Below are positions 1 through 6,983 of a stretch of 17,665 nucleotides of DNA, in pieces. The notes under the pieces are model-generated. The model saw only the letters and a program-made list of their open reading frames with translations, was not told the DNA's origin and searched no databases. The stretch is taken from positions 1 through 17,665 of the forward strand of contig DYON01000023.1 in NCBI GenBank assembly GCA_020720525.1, written 5' to 3'. The translations under genes were made by a program, and so were the position numbers. Each line of letters opens with the position of its first letter. Position 1 is the first letter of the stretch. This stretch comes from Acetofilamentum sp. (GTDB lineage Bacteria; Bacteroidota; Bacteroidia; Bacteroidales; DTU049).

Positions 1-31
1 TTGCCCACAAAAATAAATTAGTTTATATTTG
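1..31 (+). promoter_or_regulatory. Bacteroidetes-type promoter-like motif
   Basis: TATATTTG at 24-31 matches the Bacteroidetes -7 box TAnnTTTG exactly, and a TTG at 1-3 lies 20 nt upstream, close to the usual -33 spacing. The motif points rightwards, yet no + strand gene follows before the convergent gene that ends at 161. It may drive a short non-coding transcript, serve a lost gene or be a chance match. The window edge cuts off whatever lies upstream. Confidence 0.3.
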
Positions 32-105
32 CATGAGGTAACTGATAGCACCAACATTCCAGCCACGCATTGTGTGATGAACTCACGAAGCGAAGGACGC
101 CCCTG

Positions 106-122
106 TTCTGCCATAGGCGGAA
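106..122. repeat. Short GC-rich hairpin
   Basis: TTCTGCC (106-112) and GGCGGAA (116-122) form a 7-bp stem containing one G-T wobble, with a 3-nt loop. It sits in a local GC-rich patch (about 88-135) within AT-rich DNA, just past the 3' end of the gamma-carbonic-anhydrase gene, which is transcribed towards it. No T-tract follows on either strand, so it is not a classic terminator. It could be a REP-like intergenic element or a fold protecting the mRNA 3' end. Confidence 0.35.
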
Positions 123-160
123 TGGAAGCGTTGGTGGTTTGAGAAATCAACAAAGTATTT

Positions 161-682
161 TTAAAGGCCTTGGTCGTACCAAGAAGCATACATCATGTAG
201 TTACTCGAAATGCGTTTCACTTCGCCTTCGAGAAGAGAGGCATCGAGTGTTTTAATTTTTTTTGCAGGTGTGCCACCATAAACGCCACCTGTTTCAACAA
301 TTGTTCCCTTGGTAACAACAGCCCCAGCAGCAATGATGCAATTATCTTCGACCACAACATCGTCCATAACAATGGACCCCATACCAATGAGCACATTGTT
401 CCCAATTTTGCAACCATGAACAATAGCACCATGAGCAATAGAAACATTGTTGCCAATACTAACTGGCGATTTTAGATAGGTGCAATGAATAACCACATTG
501 TCTTGAATATTCACATTGTTGCCAATGCGAACGGAGTGAACATCGCCACGAATAACTGCATTGAACCAAACGCTGCAATTATCTCCCATTACCACATCTC
601 CAGTAATGGTTGCATTTTCTGCAATCGCCACATTCTCGCCCCATTGGGGTAAAACTCCTTTAACAGCTTTTATAAGTGCCAT
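161..682 (-). CDS. Gamma-carbonic-anhydrase-family hexapeptide-repeat protein
   Basis: This 173-residue protein is a left-handed beta-helix of the gamma-carbonic anhydrase / YrdA / PaaY family. Imperfect hexapeptide repeats (IGNNVNI, IGNNVSI, IGNNVLI) run from about residue 17 to 125, followed by a C-terminal helix. The three histidines expected to bind the catalytic metal at the trimer interface are present: His66 (VIHCT), His84 and His89 (AHGAIVHG). CO2 hydration is therefore possible, but many bacterial members have no proven activity, and some are accessory acyltransferase-like proteins. The cell location is probably cytoplasmic, as no signal peptide is seen. I chose the start at 682 because family homology begins at MALIKAVKG. 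A longer frame reaches 745, but it would cover the exact -7 box at 701-708. The gene is transcribed divergently from the T9SS cargo gene. The family call is confident and the substrate is not. Confidence 0.9.
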   Translation of the reverse strand: MALIKAVKGVLPQWGENVAIAENATITGDVVMGDNCSVWFNAVIRGDVHSVRIGNNVNIQDNVVIHCTYLKSPVSIGNNVSIAHGAIVHGCKIGNNVLIGMGSIVMDDVVVEDNCIIAAGAVVTKGTIVETGGVYGGTPAKKIKTLDASLLEGEVKRISSNYMMYASWYDQGL

Positions 683-700
683 TTTTTCTGATTTGAATTG

Positions 701-708
701 CAAAGTTA
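701..708 (-). promoter_or_regulatory. -7 promoter box for the gamma-CA gene
   Basis: Read on the - strand this is TAACTTTG, an exact match to the Bacteroidetes -7 consensus TAnnTTTG, 18 nt upstream of the ATG at 682. No clear -33 TTG is visible at the usual distance. It supports the short start of the gene. Confidence 0.5.
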
Positions 709-728
709 AGCATTGAAAATTGTAAATA

Positions 729-744
729 TGAGTTAAAAAACTCA
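729..744. promoter_or_regulatory. Small palindrome between divergent promoters
   Basis: TGAGTT and AACTCA flank a 4-nt A-rich loop, giving 6-bp arms. The palindrome lies between the two opposite-facing -7 boxes (701-708 and 775-782), where an operator would be expected. Because the flanking genes diverge it is not a terminator. A site this short could also be chance in AT-rich DNA. Confidence 0.25.
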
Positions 745-774
745 AAAATCATATTCACCAATGCGAAAAACCGA

Positions 775-782
775 TAAATTTG
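775..782 (+). promoter_or_regulatory. -7 promoter box for the T9SS cargo gene
   Basis: TAAATTTG is an exact match to TAnnTTTG, 20 nt before the ATG at 803. A -33 element is not evident. This fits a short leader and an mRNA without a Shine-Dalgarno sequence, as is usual in this phylum. Confidence 0.5.
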
Positions 783-802
783 CCTAAAAACACCAGCGCT
801 TT

Positions 803-3073
803 ATGAACAAACTTATCCTATTTGTCGCTATTTTACTTACAACCAGCAACATTTTTTCTCAAACCGTTGATTTGAAAAGAATCGGACAAACAACTTTCAG
901 CAGTTCGTCGGTTGTTGACTGGGACAGCACATCTCAGAAACTGATTGCTGGTGTAGGTTCCATTCTCAAAGTGTACGATTTTAGCGATACAGGAAACCCA
1001 ATGGTGGTAGCACAACGACCATTTGTTGGATTTATAAACGAGACCGAATTGGTTGGAAATGTACTGTTTGTTGCAGCCACGCACGATGGTGTTTATGCAT
1101 TAGATTACACAAGCGACACATTGGCAATTTTGGCACAGTACAATATGCACAATCAAGGAGCAAAAGCCGCATACGACATTTGTCTCTCGAACGATACTGT
1201 ATTTGTTGCCGACAACAATCGAATTCGCATGCTTCGATTCACAGGCACATCATTTGACGATCTTGGATATTTTGGACCATTCAATTCATTTGCTGTTGCC
1301 AAACGAGGCGATTTGATTGCAGTTGGAAATCATGGACTGATAGGAACAATTAGCATCTACAACATTCACAATTTAGCAGCACCAGTGGCAACATGGTCGA
1401 GTCCAAACATCTGGTATTTGATGGATGTACAATTTGCCGATTTACGCAACGATATTGTATATGTCTGTGGTGGCCCACAAAATCTAGCAATAGTAAGTTC
1501 GGTGTTTTATGCCTTGCAAATAAACGGCAGCAATCTATCGATGGTAGATTCGCTCAATGTGGGAGGAGGTTTTCCTGGCTTAGCTCAAGTAAATATTATC
1601 AACATGGCATCGCACAACGACACCCTGTTTTTGGCGACTACCGCAGCACCCGATTACTCTGCCCTGCCCCTAACATATTTACCCATTCTTGATGCAACAG
1701 GGCTCCCAGCCGACACCATGAAAGAAATTGGGAAAGTCAATGGCGGCTTGTGGCATTTTGATGCATCGGTGATGACGGGTACGCCATATATAGCCATTGC
1801 ATCGGAATGGGCAGGCATCTTAATCAGCGATATTTCGCAACTTCATCCCTTCGACACCTTGGGTCTAATTAACACTGGCGGCTGGTGCACCAACAATAAA
1901 GTGATTAACGACACATTGTGGGGTTGCCACGAAGGGAATGGATTGTTTGCGTATGCGATTGACAGTTTGCTATTCCCAACAGGGCTATCGAATCAGTCGA
2001 GTCTTCTACACATCAATACACAATTTGTAACCGATTTCGAGATTTTAAACGATTCACTACTAATACTCAACACTGGAGAAGTATTCAATTTACGCAACTG
2101 GCAACTAGGAGGACAAGTAGAGGCTGTTGACAACATTCCACATAGTTGGCTGCTGCTTGATGTTGCAAAAACGAATATTGGATCAAGGATAGTGGGAAGT
2201 TCCGACAACCTTCTGGGCTACCAATCGGTACAAATTGTGAACCCGTTTGATTCGATTAACAACTATCCCATTGTTGATGAAATTGAATTGCAAAACAGTG
2301 CAAACTCTCTTGTTGTTGTTGGCGACACAGCCTATTTCGGTCAAAAAATCGACAGTCTTTTCTACCTTGTAGCCACCAAAATCGAGAACGATCAATTTGT
2401 ATTTATTGACACCATTCAAATGCCAGGCGAAATTTTGTCGGTTGACATAGAGCGCAATACCATTGCAGTAAGCTGCAAAACGACTATATTGTGGATATCT
2501 TGGTCGAGTGGGCAGCTACAGACCGATGGCTCGTTTTTCAACATTTTCCTCAACGCTCAAGATGTGGCATTAAAAAACAGCTATATTTACGTTGCAGATA
2601 AATTTCATGGGCTTCAAATTTTCGACATTTCACAAGGGATAGTTGCAGGAGCATCGGCCGATTTCGTTGGAAGTGAAGGGTGGTTGAATGTATTTGGAAG
2701 CTCTTCGATTTCGGTTGGCAACGACGGAAAAATCTTTTTAAGCGATTTTCAAGCTGGGGTTATAATCGTTGAGCCATTCGACAGTACATTAAACACGGGA
2801 ATAGAAATGCCAGAATGGGGTAGTTCGTCAGAAATTACTGTATTCCCAAATCCAGCCAACGAAAAAGCAACCTTTGTCATCGAAAATCAAACGAGTTCCA
2901 ACCTTATTTTTAGGCTAACAGATATTGAGGGTAAAACAATCGTTTTGATGAATAAGCCAAATTGCAATTCATTCACAATCAACACAAATCAAATTCCAGA
3001 CGGAATGTATTTGTACTCAACCACCACCGAAGATGGAATTACAAAATCGGGAAAATTGATTATTGCCCACTAA
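803..3073 (+). CDS. Secreted LVIVD/propeller-like protein with T9SS C-terminal sorting domain
   Basis: The 756-residue protein begins with a signal peptide (about 1-20, hydrophobic core then FSQ) and ends with a type A Por secretion sorting domain (about 678-756), recognisable by VFPNPANEK, the LTDIEGK turn, IPDGMYLY and the final KSGKLIIAH. It should cross the inner membrane by Sec and the outer membrane by the type IX system, which cleaves off this domain and releases the protein or anchors it to the surface. The middle, about 25-675, consists of repeated beta-rich blades such as LKVYDFS, GILISDISQ and HGLQIFDIS, resembling LVIVD repeats of beta-propellers. No catalytic motif is seen, so binding or adhesion is more likely than enzymatic activity. 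Its stop codon overlaps the stop of the convergent transposase-like gene by 4 nt. The ligand is unknown. Confidence is high for T9SS export and moderate for the propeller fold. Confidence 0.88.
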   Translation: MNKLILFVAILLTTSNIFSQTVDLKRIGQTTFSSSSVVDWDSTSQKLIAGVGSILKVYDFSDTGNPMVVAQRPFVGFINETELVGNVLFVAATHDGVYALDYTSDTLAILAQYNMHNQGAKAAYDICLSNDTVFVADNNRIRMLRFTGTSFDDLGYFGPFNSFAVAKRGDLIAVGNHGLIGTISIYNIHNLAAPVATWSSPNIWYLMDVQFADLRNDIVYVCGGPQNLAIVSSVFYALQINGSNLSMVDSLNVGGGFPGLAQVNIINMASHNDTLFLATTAAPDYSALPLTYLPILDATGLPADTMKEIGKVNGGLWHFDASVMTGTPYIAIASEWAGILISDISQLHPFDTLGLINTGGWCTNNKVINDTLWGCHEGNGLFAYAIDSLLFPTGLSNQSSLLHINTQFVTDFEILNDSLLILNTGEVFNLRNWQLGGQVEAVDNIPHSWLLLDVAKTNIGSRIVGSSDNLLGYQSVQIVNPFDSINNYPIVDEIELQNSANSLVVVGDTAYFGQKIDSLFYLVATKIENDQFVFIDTIQMPGEILSVDIERNTIAVSCKTTILWISWSSGQLQTDGSFFNIFLNAQDVALKNSYIYVADKFHGLQIFDISQGIVAGASADFVGSEGWLNVFGSSSISVGNDGKIFLSDFQAGVIIVEPFDSTLNTGIEMPEWGSSSEITVFPNPANEKATFVIENQTSSNLIFRLTDIEGKTIVLMNKPNCNSFTINTNQIPDGMYLYSTTTEDGITKSGKLIIAH

Positions 3074-4071
3074 TCAAAATCAGAGTCGGAAAAAAGCAAA
3101 CACATTTCGCCAGCAGTTTTCCATTCTTTAGCAAAGCTGCATACGTATTCTTCTTCTGCCTTATGCAACATAAAACGGTGATAAATTTTTTCGCGAGCCG
3201 CATACAATGCCCACGCAAATTTGTTTGATTTCAGGTTTTGATCGACAGCAGAATAAGAAATATTTTTTGCAAGTTCGTTGATGTGTCCAAACCAGTGAGC
3301 GTAGTTGGTTAAATATTTCGTAGAAACACCGCGCATACTTAGGTATATCCAGTTTTTAAGTTGCGATGCCAGCATATTTGTTTGCGGCGTTTTTTCACAT
3401 AATCTGTGACGGTCGTGAGAATGAAGAGTAATTGGCATCTGCTGGTTGACCTTTTTAAACTGCAGAAACACCTCGCTGAAAGGGCTTACAATTTGTGAGG
3501 CAGAAGATAGTTTCTCCTTTAAAACGTCAGAAATATCGTCAAGAATTAGCTTTCCAATTTTTGACAGATGTAAAGCTACGCTATTATTAGAATCGGCGAC
3601 AATTAACATTTTGACAGTTGCACCATTTCGTTTGAGTGTGTTTTTTACTCGAAGTCCTTTTCTACTAAAAGCAAGTTCAATCGATTGCAATTCGACAGTA
3701 CCATCGAACTGGCTCGGATTGTTTTTCATTCCACTAAGTATTTTATGCCGCCATTCAAAAGCAGTTGGGATGCTCACATTTAATTTGTCGGACATTTCTT
3801 TTAGAGAAACATAGCCATTAGTCATCATCGATGCACATTGATCCATTTTCGATTTCAATCTTGTATAATGGAAACAAGTTCCAGTTCGTTCGGAGAATGA
3901 TTTATTGCAATTGGGGCAGTGAAACAATTTGAGTCCATTTTTGCGATGTCCGTTTCGATGAGTTTTGGTGTTTTGGCAATAGGGACAAGGAGCAAGTCCA
4001 ATAAGGCGGTTTTGGCGCCAGAGATATCTGTTTTGGCGAATTTGGTTGAGGAGGTGGGTGTTGGAGTTCAT
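3070..4071 (-). CDS. IS1595/ISSod11-type transposase-derived protein lacking the catalytic Asp residues
   Basis: The 333-residue frame is intact. It has an N-terminal zinc ribbon (Cys29, Cys32, Cys52, Cys55), then FSERTGTCFHYTRLKS and a helix-turn-helix-like stretch ending TAFEWRHKIL (about 56-112), and a DDE-type core that ends with the family signature GVSTKYLTNYAHW (248-260). This order and wording match IS1595-family transposases of the ISSod11 group. From memory that family reads VEADETFF at the first catalytic Asp. Here the same spacing reads VELQSIEL, putting Gln129 at the Asp. The second Asp position (family SDGxxAY) reads SPFSEVF, with Pro197. The third-site Asn (Asn232) seems kept. 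It is therefore probably unable to cut DNA, although the frame is undamaged, which suggests a retained DNA-binding role. No terminal inverted repeats are seen, and the 3' end overlaps the neighbouring gene. A decaying transposon is the alternative. Confidence 0.8.
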   Translation of the reverse strand: MNSNTHLLNQIRQNRYLWRQNRLIGLAPCPYCQNTKTHRNGHRKNGLKLFHCPNCNKSFSERTGTCFHYTRLKSKMDQCASMMTNGYVSLKEMSDKLNVSIPTAFEWRHKILSGMKNNPSQFDGTVELQSIELAFSRKGLRVKNTLKRNGATVKMLIVADSNNSVALHLSKIGKLILDDISDVLKEKLSSASQIVSPFSEVFLQFKKVNQQMPITLHSHDRHRLCEKTPQTNMLASQLKNWIYLSMRGVSTKYLTNYAHWFGHINELAKNISYSAVDQNLKSNKFAWALYAAREKIYHRFMLHKAEEEYVCSFAKEWKTAGEMCLLFSDSDFD

Positions 4072-4075
4072 GGGG

Positions 4076-4083
4076 CAAATATA
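4076..4083 (-). promoter_or_regulatory. -7 promoter box very close to the transposase-like gene start
   Basis: On the - strand this reads TATATTTG, an exact TAnnTTTG match, only 4 nt upstream of the ATG at 4071. Transcription would then start at or next to the AUG, giving a leaderless mRNA. The -33 region would fall inside the palindrome at 4085-4137, so a protein bound there could block RNA polymerase. Confidence 0.4.
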
Positions 4084-4084
4084 A

Positions 4085-4137
4085 TACTTTATAAGTTTCT
4101 GATGAAAATAATTTTTCCATCAGAAACTTATAAAGTA
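4085..4137. repeat. Perfect 20-bp-arm inverted repeat between divergent genes
   Basis: The arms at 4085-4104 (starting TACTTTATAAG) and 4118-4137 (ending CTTATAAAGTA) are exact reverse complements, separated by 13 nt. The palindrome lies 14 bp before the transposase-like start and 44 bp before the start at 4182. Since both genes point away from it, it is not a terminator. It could be an operator for the zinc-ribbon protein, the remaining end of a mobile element, or a small MITE-like insertion. Confidence 0.85.
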
Positions 4138-4163
4138 AAAAATCCATATTCCCCCAAATTTTG

Positions 4164-4171
4164 TAATTTTA
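4164..4171 (+). promoter_or_regulatory. Possible -7 box for the 4182-10205 cluster
   Basis: TAATTTTA matches the TAnnTTTG consensus except for the last base, and sits 10 nt before the ATG at 4182. It is the only candidate promoter seen ahead of the tightly spaced + strand cluster. It is itself part of a small inverted repeat (TTTGTAATTTTACAAA). Confidence 0.25.
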
Positions 4172-4181
4172 CAAAAAAAAC

Positions 4182-4841
4182 ATGCGGAAAATCCTCCTCC
4201 TTCTCGCAATTTCTGCCTTTGCATTCTACACGCAGGCGCAAAAACCCAAAGTCTCCGAAAGCATCGAGAAAATCGGTAGCGGAAAGAACAATTGTCTGGT
4301 TGTTAGCATTGCCGAAGCTAATGCCGACGATGTTATCAAAGATTGGAAAGACAAAATGAAAGGCTTTGGAGCAAAAGTTTCCGGAAAATCGGAAATGATG
4401 GCTGACGATGCAACTATTTTGACAATATCTTCAAATACTGTTGATGTGTACGCTATTACTGAACAGAATGATGGCTTTGTCAAATTTATTGTTGCTTTCG
4501 ATTTGGGTGGCGCATATCTCAATTCGAAAGAGCATGCAAGTGGATACAAAGCTGCTGAAAAAATGATTTACGACTTTGCTGTTTCAATGGCAAAAGACGC
4601 AGTAAACAAGCAACTCGAAGCACAAAAAGAACTGATTGGGAAAACAGAGAAAAACGTCAAGGATCTTGAAAAAGAAAACGAAAAGCTGGCTAAAGATATA
4701 GAAGATTATAAAAAAAGAATAGAAGATGCTGAGAAAAAAACCGAAGAAAATAAATCGACCATCGAATCGGAAAATAAAAATCTCGAAGGTCAGAATTCGG
4801 CACTCAAAGATCTTGAAAAAAAGCTCAATGCTGTTGACTAA
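4182..4841 (+). CDS. Secreted protein with C-terminal coiled coil, unknown function
   Basis: I do not recognise a named family. The 219-residue product starts with a signal peptide (about 1-19, MRKILLLLAISAFAF then TQAQ), so it is probably periplasmic or surface-associated. Residues about 25-140 form a compact mixed alpha/beta domain with no catalytic motif visible. Residues about 143-217 are a highly charged Lys/Glu-rich heptad region (KDLEKENEKLAKDIEDYKKR) that should form a long coiled coil, suggesting oligomerisation or a spacer role. There is no T9SS sorting domain and no lipobox. The gene leads the + strand cluster, with surE starting 4 nt after its stop codon, so the two are probably co-transcribed. 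Confidence is high that it is a gene and low on its role. Confidence 0.8.
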   Translation: MRKILLLLAISAFAFYTQAQKPKVSESIEKIGSGKNNCLVVSIAEANADDVIKDWKDKMKGFGAKVSGKSEMMADDATILTISSNTVDVYAITEQNDGFVKFIVAFDLGGAYLNSKEHASGYKAAEKMIYDFAVSMAKDAVNKQLEAQKELIGKTEKNVKDLEKENEKLAKDIEDYKKRIEDAEKKTEENKSTIESENKNLEGQNSALKDLEKKLNAVD

Positions 4842-4845
4842 CACT

Positions 4846-5607
4846 ATGGAAAAACTCATTCTTGTATCAAACGATGATGGCATCGATGCCCCTGGAATTC
4901 GTTTTCTTATTTCATTTTTGCAACCTTTGGGCAAAGTGGTTGTGGTGGCACCTTCTACTGGTATGTCGGGAATGGGTCATGCGGTAACCATCAGTCTTCC
5001 TTTACGATTCAAAAAATTGCCGACCGAAAATGGCGTAGAACGATATAGCACCAGTGGAACTCCGGCCGATTGCATAAAACTTGCAATGAACCAGATTTTA
5101 GACCGAAAACCCGATCTTATTGTTAGTGGCATCAATCATGGCAGCAACCACTCTATCAATATTTTATACAGTGGAACAATGGCTGCGGCCATCGAAGGAG
5201 CCATGCAAAACATCCCCTCCATTGGTTTTTCTATGTTCAATTACGACACGAATCTCGACTTCAGTTTCGCTGAAAAATCGGTTCAGGAAATTTGCAAAGC
5301 TACTATGGAAAAGGGCTTACCCGACGGCACTTGTTTGAATGTTAACTTCCCCGACAACACCTATCCGAAAGGCATTAAGGTTTGTAGGCAAAGTATTGGC
5401 TATTGGAACGAAGGCTTCGAAAAACGCATCGATGTGCACGAAAAACCATACTACTGGCTAAAAGGCGATTTCATCATTTTGGATAAAGACGAAAACACCG
5501 ACGATTTTGCCCTCAGAAACGGCTTTATAAGTGTTGTTCCAGTAACAATCGACCTCACAGCACACAAACATATCGAAACAATCAAACAACAATTAAATAG
5601 TTTATGA
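4846..5607 (+). CDS. surE: 5'/3'-nucleotidase SurE
   Basis: SurE is a metal-dependent cytoplasmic phosphatase that removes phosphate from nucleoside 5'- and 3'-monophosphates and is linked to stationary-phase survival. The 253-residue length is normal. The N-terminal signature LVSNDDGIDAPGIRFL carries the metal ligands Asp10 and Asp11. Ser41 (SGMGHAVT) and Asn97 (VSGINHGSN) complete the metal site, and STSGTPADC (68-76) is the conserved substrate-side loop. I chose ATG 4846 because homology starts at MEKLILVSNDD. The longer open frame from 4726 lies inside the preceding gene in another frame. Its stop overlaps the next start in ATGA, so translation is probably coupled. Confidence 0.96.
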   Translation: MEKLILVSNDDGIDAPGIRFLISFLQPLGKVVVVAPSTGMSGMGHAVTISLPLRFKKLPTENGVERYSTSGTPADCIKLAMNQILDRKPDLIVSGINHGSNHSINILYSGTMAAAIEGAMQNIPSIGFSMFNYDTNLDFSFAEKSVQEICKATMEKGLPDGTCLNVNFPDNTYPKGIKVCRQSIGYWNEGFEKRIDVHEKPYYWLKGDFIILDKDENTDDFALRNGFISVVPVTIDLTAHKHIETIKQQLNSL

Positions 5608-5879
5608 GAGAGTTTTTTAAACGCGACAATATTTGGCTTGGAATTGTGATGGCGCTGGTTTTGCCTGTCATTTTCTACTTTCTCATCAAATTGATAAGTG
5701 GATTTTTCAGCACAAACCCATTAACCGAAAGCACAATTCAGCTATTGGCATTGGCTATCAACCTTCTACCTTTCAGATACTATTTGATTCGATTGAAAGC
5801 CGATAAAACCGGCAGAGGCATTTTGCTTGTAACTTTTGTTCTTGCCCTTGTGTATTTCTACTTCAACTGGAGCGCATGA
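5604..5879 (+). CDS. Small three-helix membrane protein between surE and lpxB
   Basis: This 91-residue protein is not one I can name. Three hydrophobic segments (about 11-34, 44-63 and 71-88) predict an inner-membrane protein. The charged N-terminus (MREFFKRDN) and the basic loop (RLKADKTGRG, 63-72) are likely cytoplasmic. It shares a 4-nt ATGA overlap with surE upstream and another with lpxB downstream, so it is translationally coupled on both sides and very likely real. The position next to lpxB suggests a role near lipid A or the envelope, but that is inference from context only. Confidence 0.8.
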   Translation: MREFFKRDNIWLGIVMALVLPVIFYFLIKLISGFFSTNPLTESTIQLLALAINLLPFRYYLIRLKADKTGRGILLVTFVLALVYFYFNWSA

Positions 5880-6982
5880 AATATTTCATCATTGCCGGAG
5901 AAGCCTCGGGCGATTTGCATGGATCGAATCTGACCAAACAAATAGCGTTGCTCGACCTTGATGCCGAAATTTGTGGCTGGGGCGGCGATAAAATGATTGC
6001 ACAAAAAGTTGAAGTAAAAAAGCACATCCGCGAATTGGCTTTCATGGGTTTTGTTGAGGTGCTGATGAACCTTAAAACCATCATGCGCAATTTCAAATTG
6101 TGCAAACAGCAAATTCTTGAATTCAAACCCGACGCACTTATTCTGATTGACTATCCTGGATTCAACCTCCGCATGGCAGCATGGGCAAAAGAGCAAAATC
6201 TGAAAGTGATTTATTACATTTCGCCACAAGTTTGGGCATGGAAAAAATCGAGGGTTAAAAAAATTCGTCGCGATGTCGATTTTCTATTTCCTATTTTGCC
6301 TTTTGAACAGGAATTCTATCAAAAATACGATGTAGAAACCGAGTATTATGGTCATCCGTTAATCGATGCCATCGAAGAATTTAAAAATAATCCATCAAAA
6401 ATCGACCTGCCAACCGATAAACCTGTTCTTGCATTGCTACCTGGTAGTCGCAAACAGGAATTGAAACGTATGCTCCCTCTCATGCTACAAGCATCGGCAA
6501 AATACAAAAGCACGCATCAAATTGTTGTTGGAGCAGTAAGTTTGCTACCTCAAGAACTATACAACATTACTGGATACGATGTTACTCTTTTGACAGATCA
6601 ATCGTACAATCTCTTTTCCATAGCCAAAGTTGCTTTTGTAAAAAGTGGCACATCGACTCTCGAAGCAGCTTTGTTTCGTGTGCCACAGGTGATTTGCTAC
6701 AAAGCAAATGCTATTTCGGTTTGGATTGCCCGTAGATTGGTTGGAAAAAATATCAAATACATTTCGCTTGCCAACCTGATTGTTGGAAAAGAAATTTGCA
6801 CCGAGCTCATCCAGTCCAAACTCAATGTAACAAACATGACAAATGAGATGGACAAAATAATTTCGCCATCCCCCACCCGCGAAAAAATGCTTTCGGAATA
6901 CGATTTGCTATACAAGCAACTTGGTGGCGCAGGAGCTCCTGCACGGGTGGCCAAACGAATTGTTGAAATTTGCAAAAAATAG
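5876..6982 (+). CDS. lpxB: Lipid-A-disaccharide synthase LpxB
   Basis: LpxB joins UDP-2,3-diacylglucosamine and lipid X to make lipid A disaccharide 1-phosphate on the inner face of the inner membrane. It is glycosyltransferase family 19. The 368-residue length fits. Family hallmarks in order are IIAGEASGDLHG (5-16), IDYPGFNLRMA and YYISPQVWAWKKSR in the N-terminal half, YYGHPLID, then LPGSRKQEL (about 188) and KSGTSTLEAALF in the C-terminal nucleotide-sugar-binding half. It shows that the host makes lipid A and is a Gram-negative diderm. The start overlaps the small membrane protein by 4 nt, and the next gene begins 1 nt after its stop. Confidence 0.97.
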   Translation: MKYFIIAGEASGDLHGSNLTKQIALLDLDAEICGWGGDKMIAQKVEVKKHIRELAFMGFVEVLMNLKTIMRNFKLCKQQILEFKPDALILIDYPGFNLRMAAWAKEQNLKVIYYISPQVWAWKKSRVKKIRRDVDFLFPILPFEQEFYQKYDVETEYYGHPLIDAIEEFKNNPSKIDLPTDKPVLALLPGSRKQELKRMLPLMLQASAKYKSTHQIVVGAVSLLPQELYNITGYDVTLLTDQSYNLFSIAKVAFVKSGTSTLEAALFRVPQVICYKANAISVWIARRLVGKNIKYISLANLIVGKEICTELIQSKLNVTNMTNEMDKIISPSPTREKMLSEYDLLYKQLGGAGAPARVAKRIVEICKK

Positions 6983-6983
6983 C

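Noticed and set aside
60..71. CAGCCACGCATT shared with the minisatellite units
   Set aside because: A single 12-nt match without the 8-bp phasing around it. It could be a decayed copy, but chance cannot be excluded.
70..255. A 61-residue + strand open frame
   Set aside because: It runs into the opposite strand of the gamma-carbonic-anhydrase gene, has no recognisable domain and shows an ordinary shadow-frame composition.
683..745. Longer N-terminus of the gamma-carbonic-anhydrase gene starting at 745
   Set aside because: Family homology begins at the Met at 682, and the extension would cover an exact -7 promoter box.
3070..4137. Complete active IS1595-family insertion sequence
   Set aside because: No matching terminal inverted repeats bracket the gene, its 3' end overlaps the adjacent gene and the catalytic Asp positions are replaced. 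The palindrome lies wholly on one side.
4726..4845. Longer N-terminus of surE
   Set aside because: The extra 40 residues are Lys/Arg-rich out-of-frame translation of the coiled-coil gene, and SurE homology starts at the ATG at 4846.
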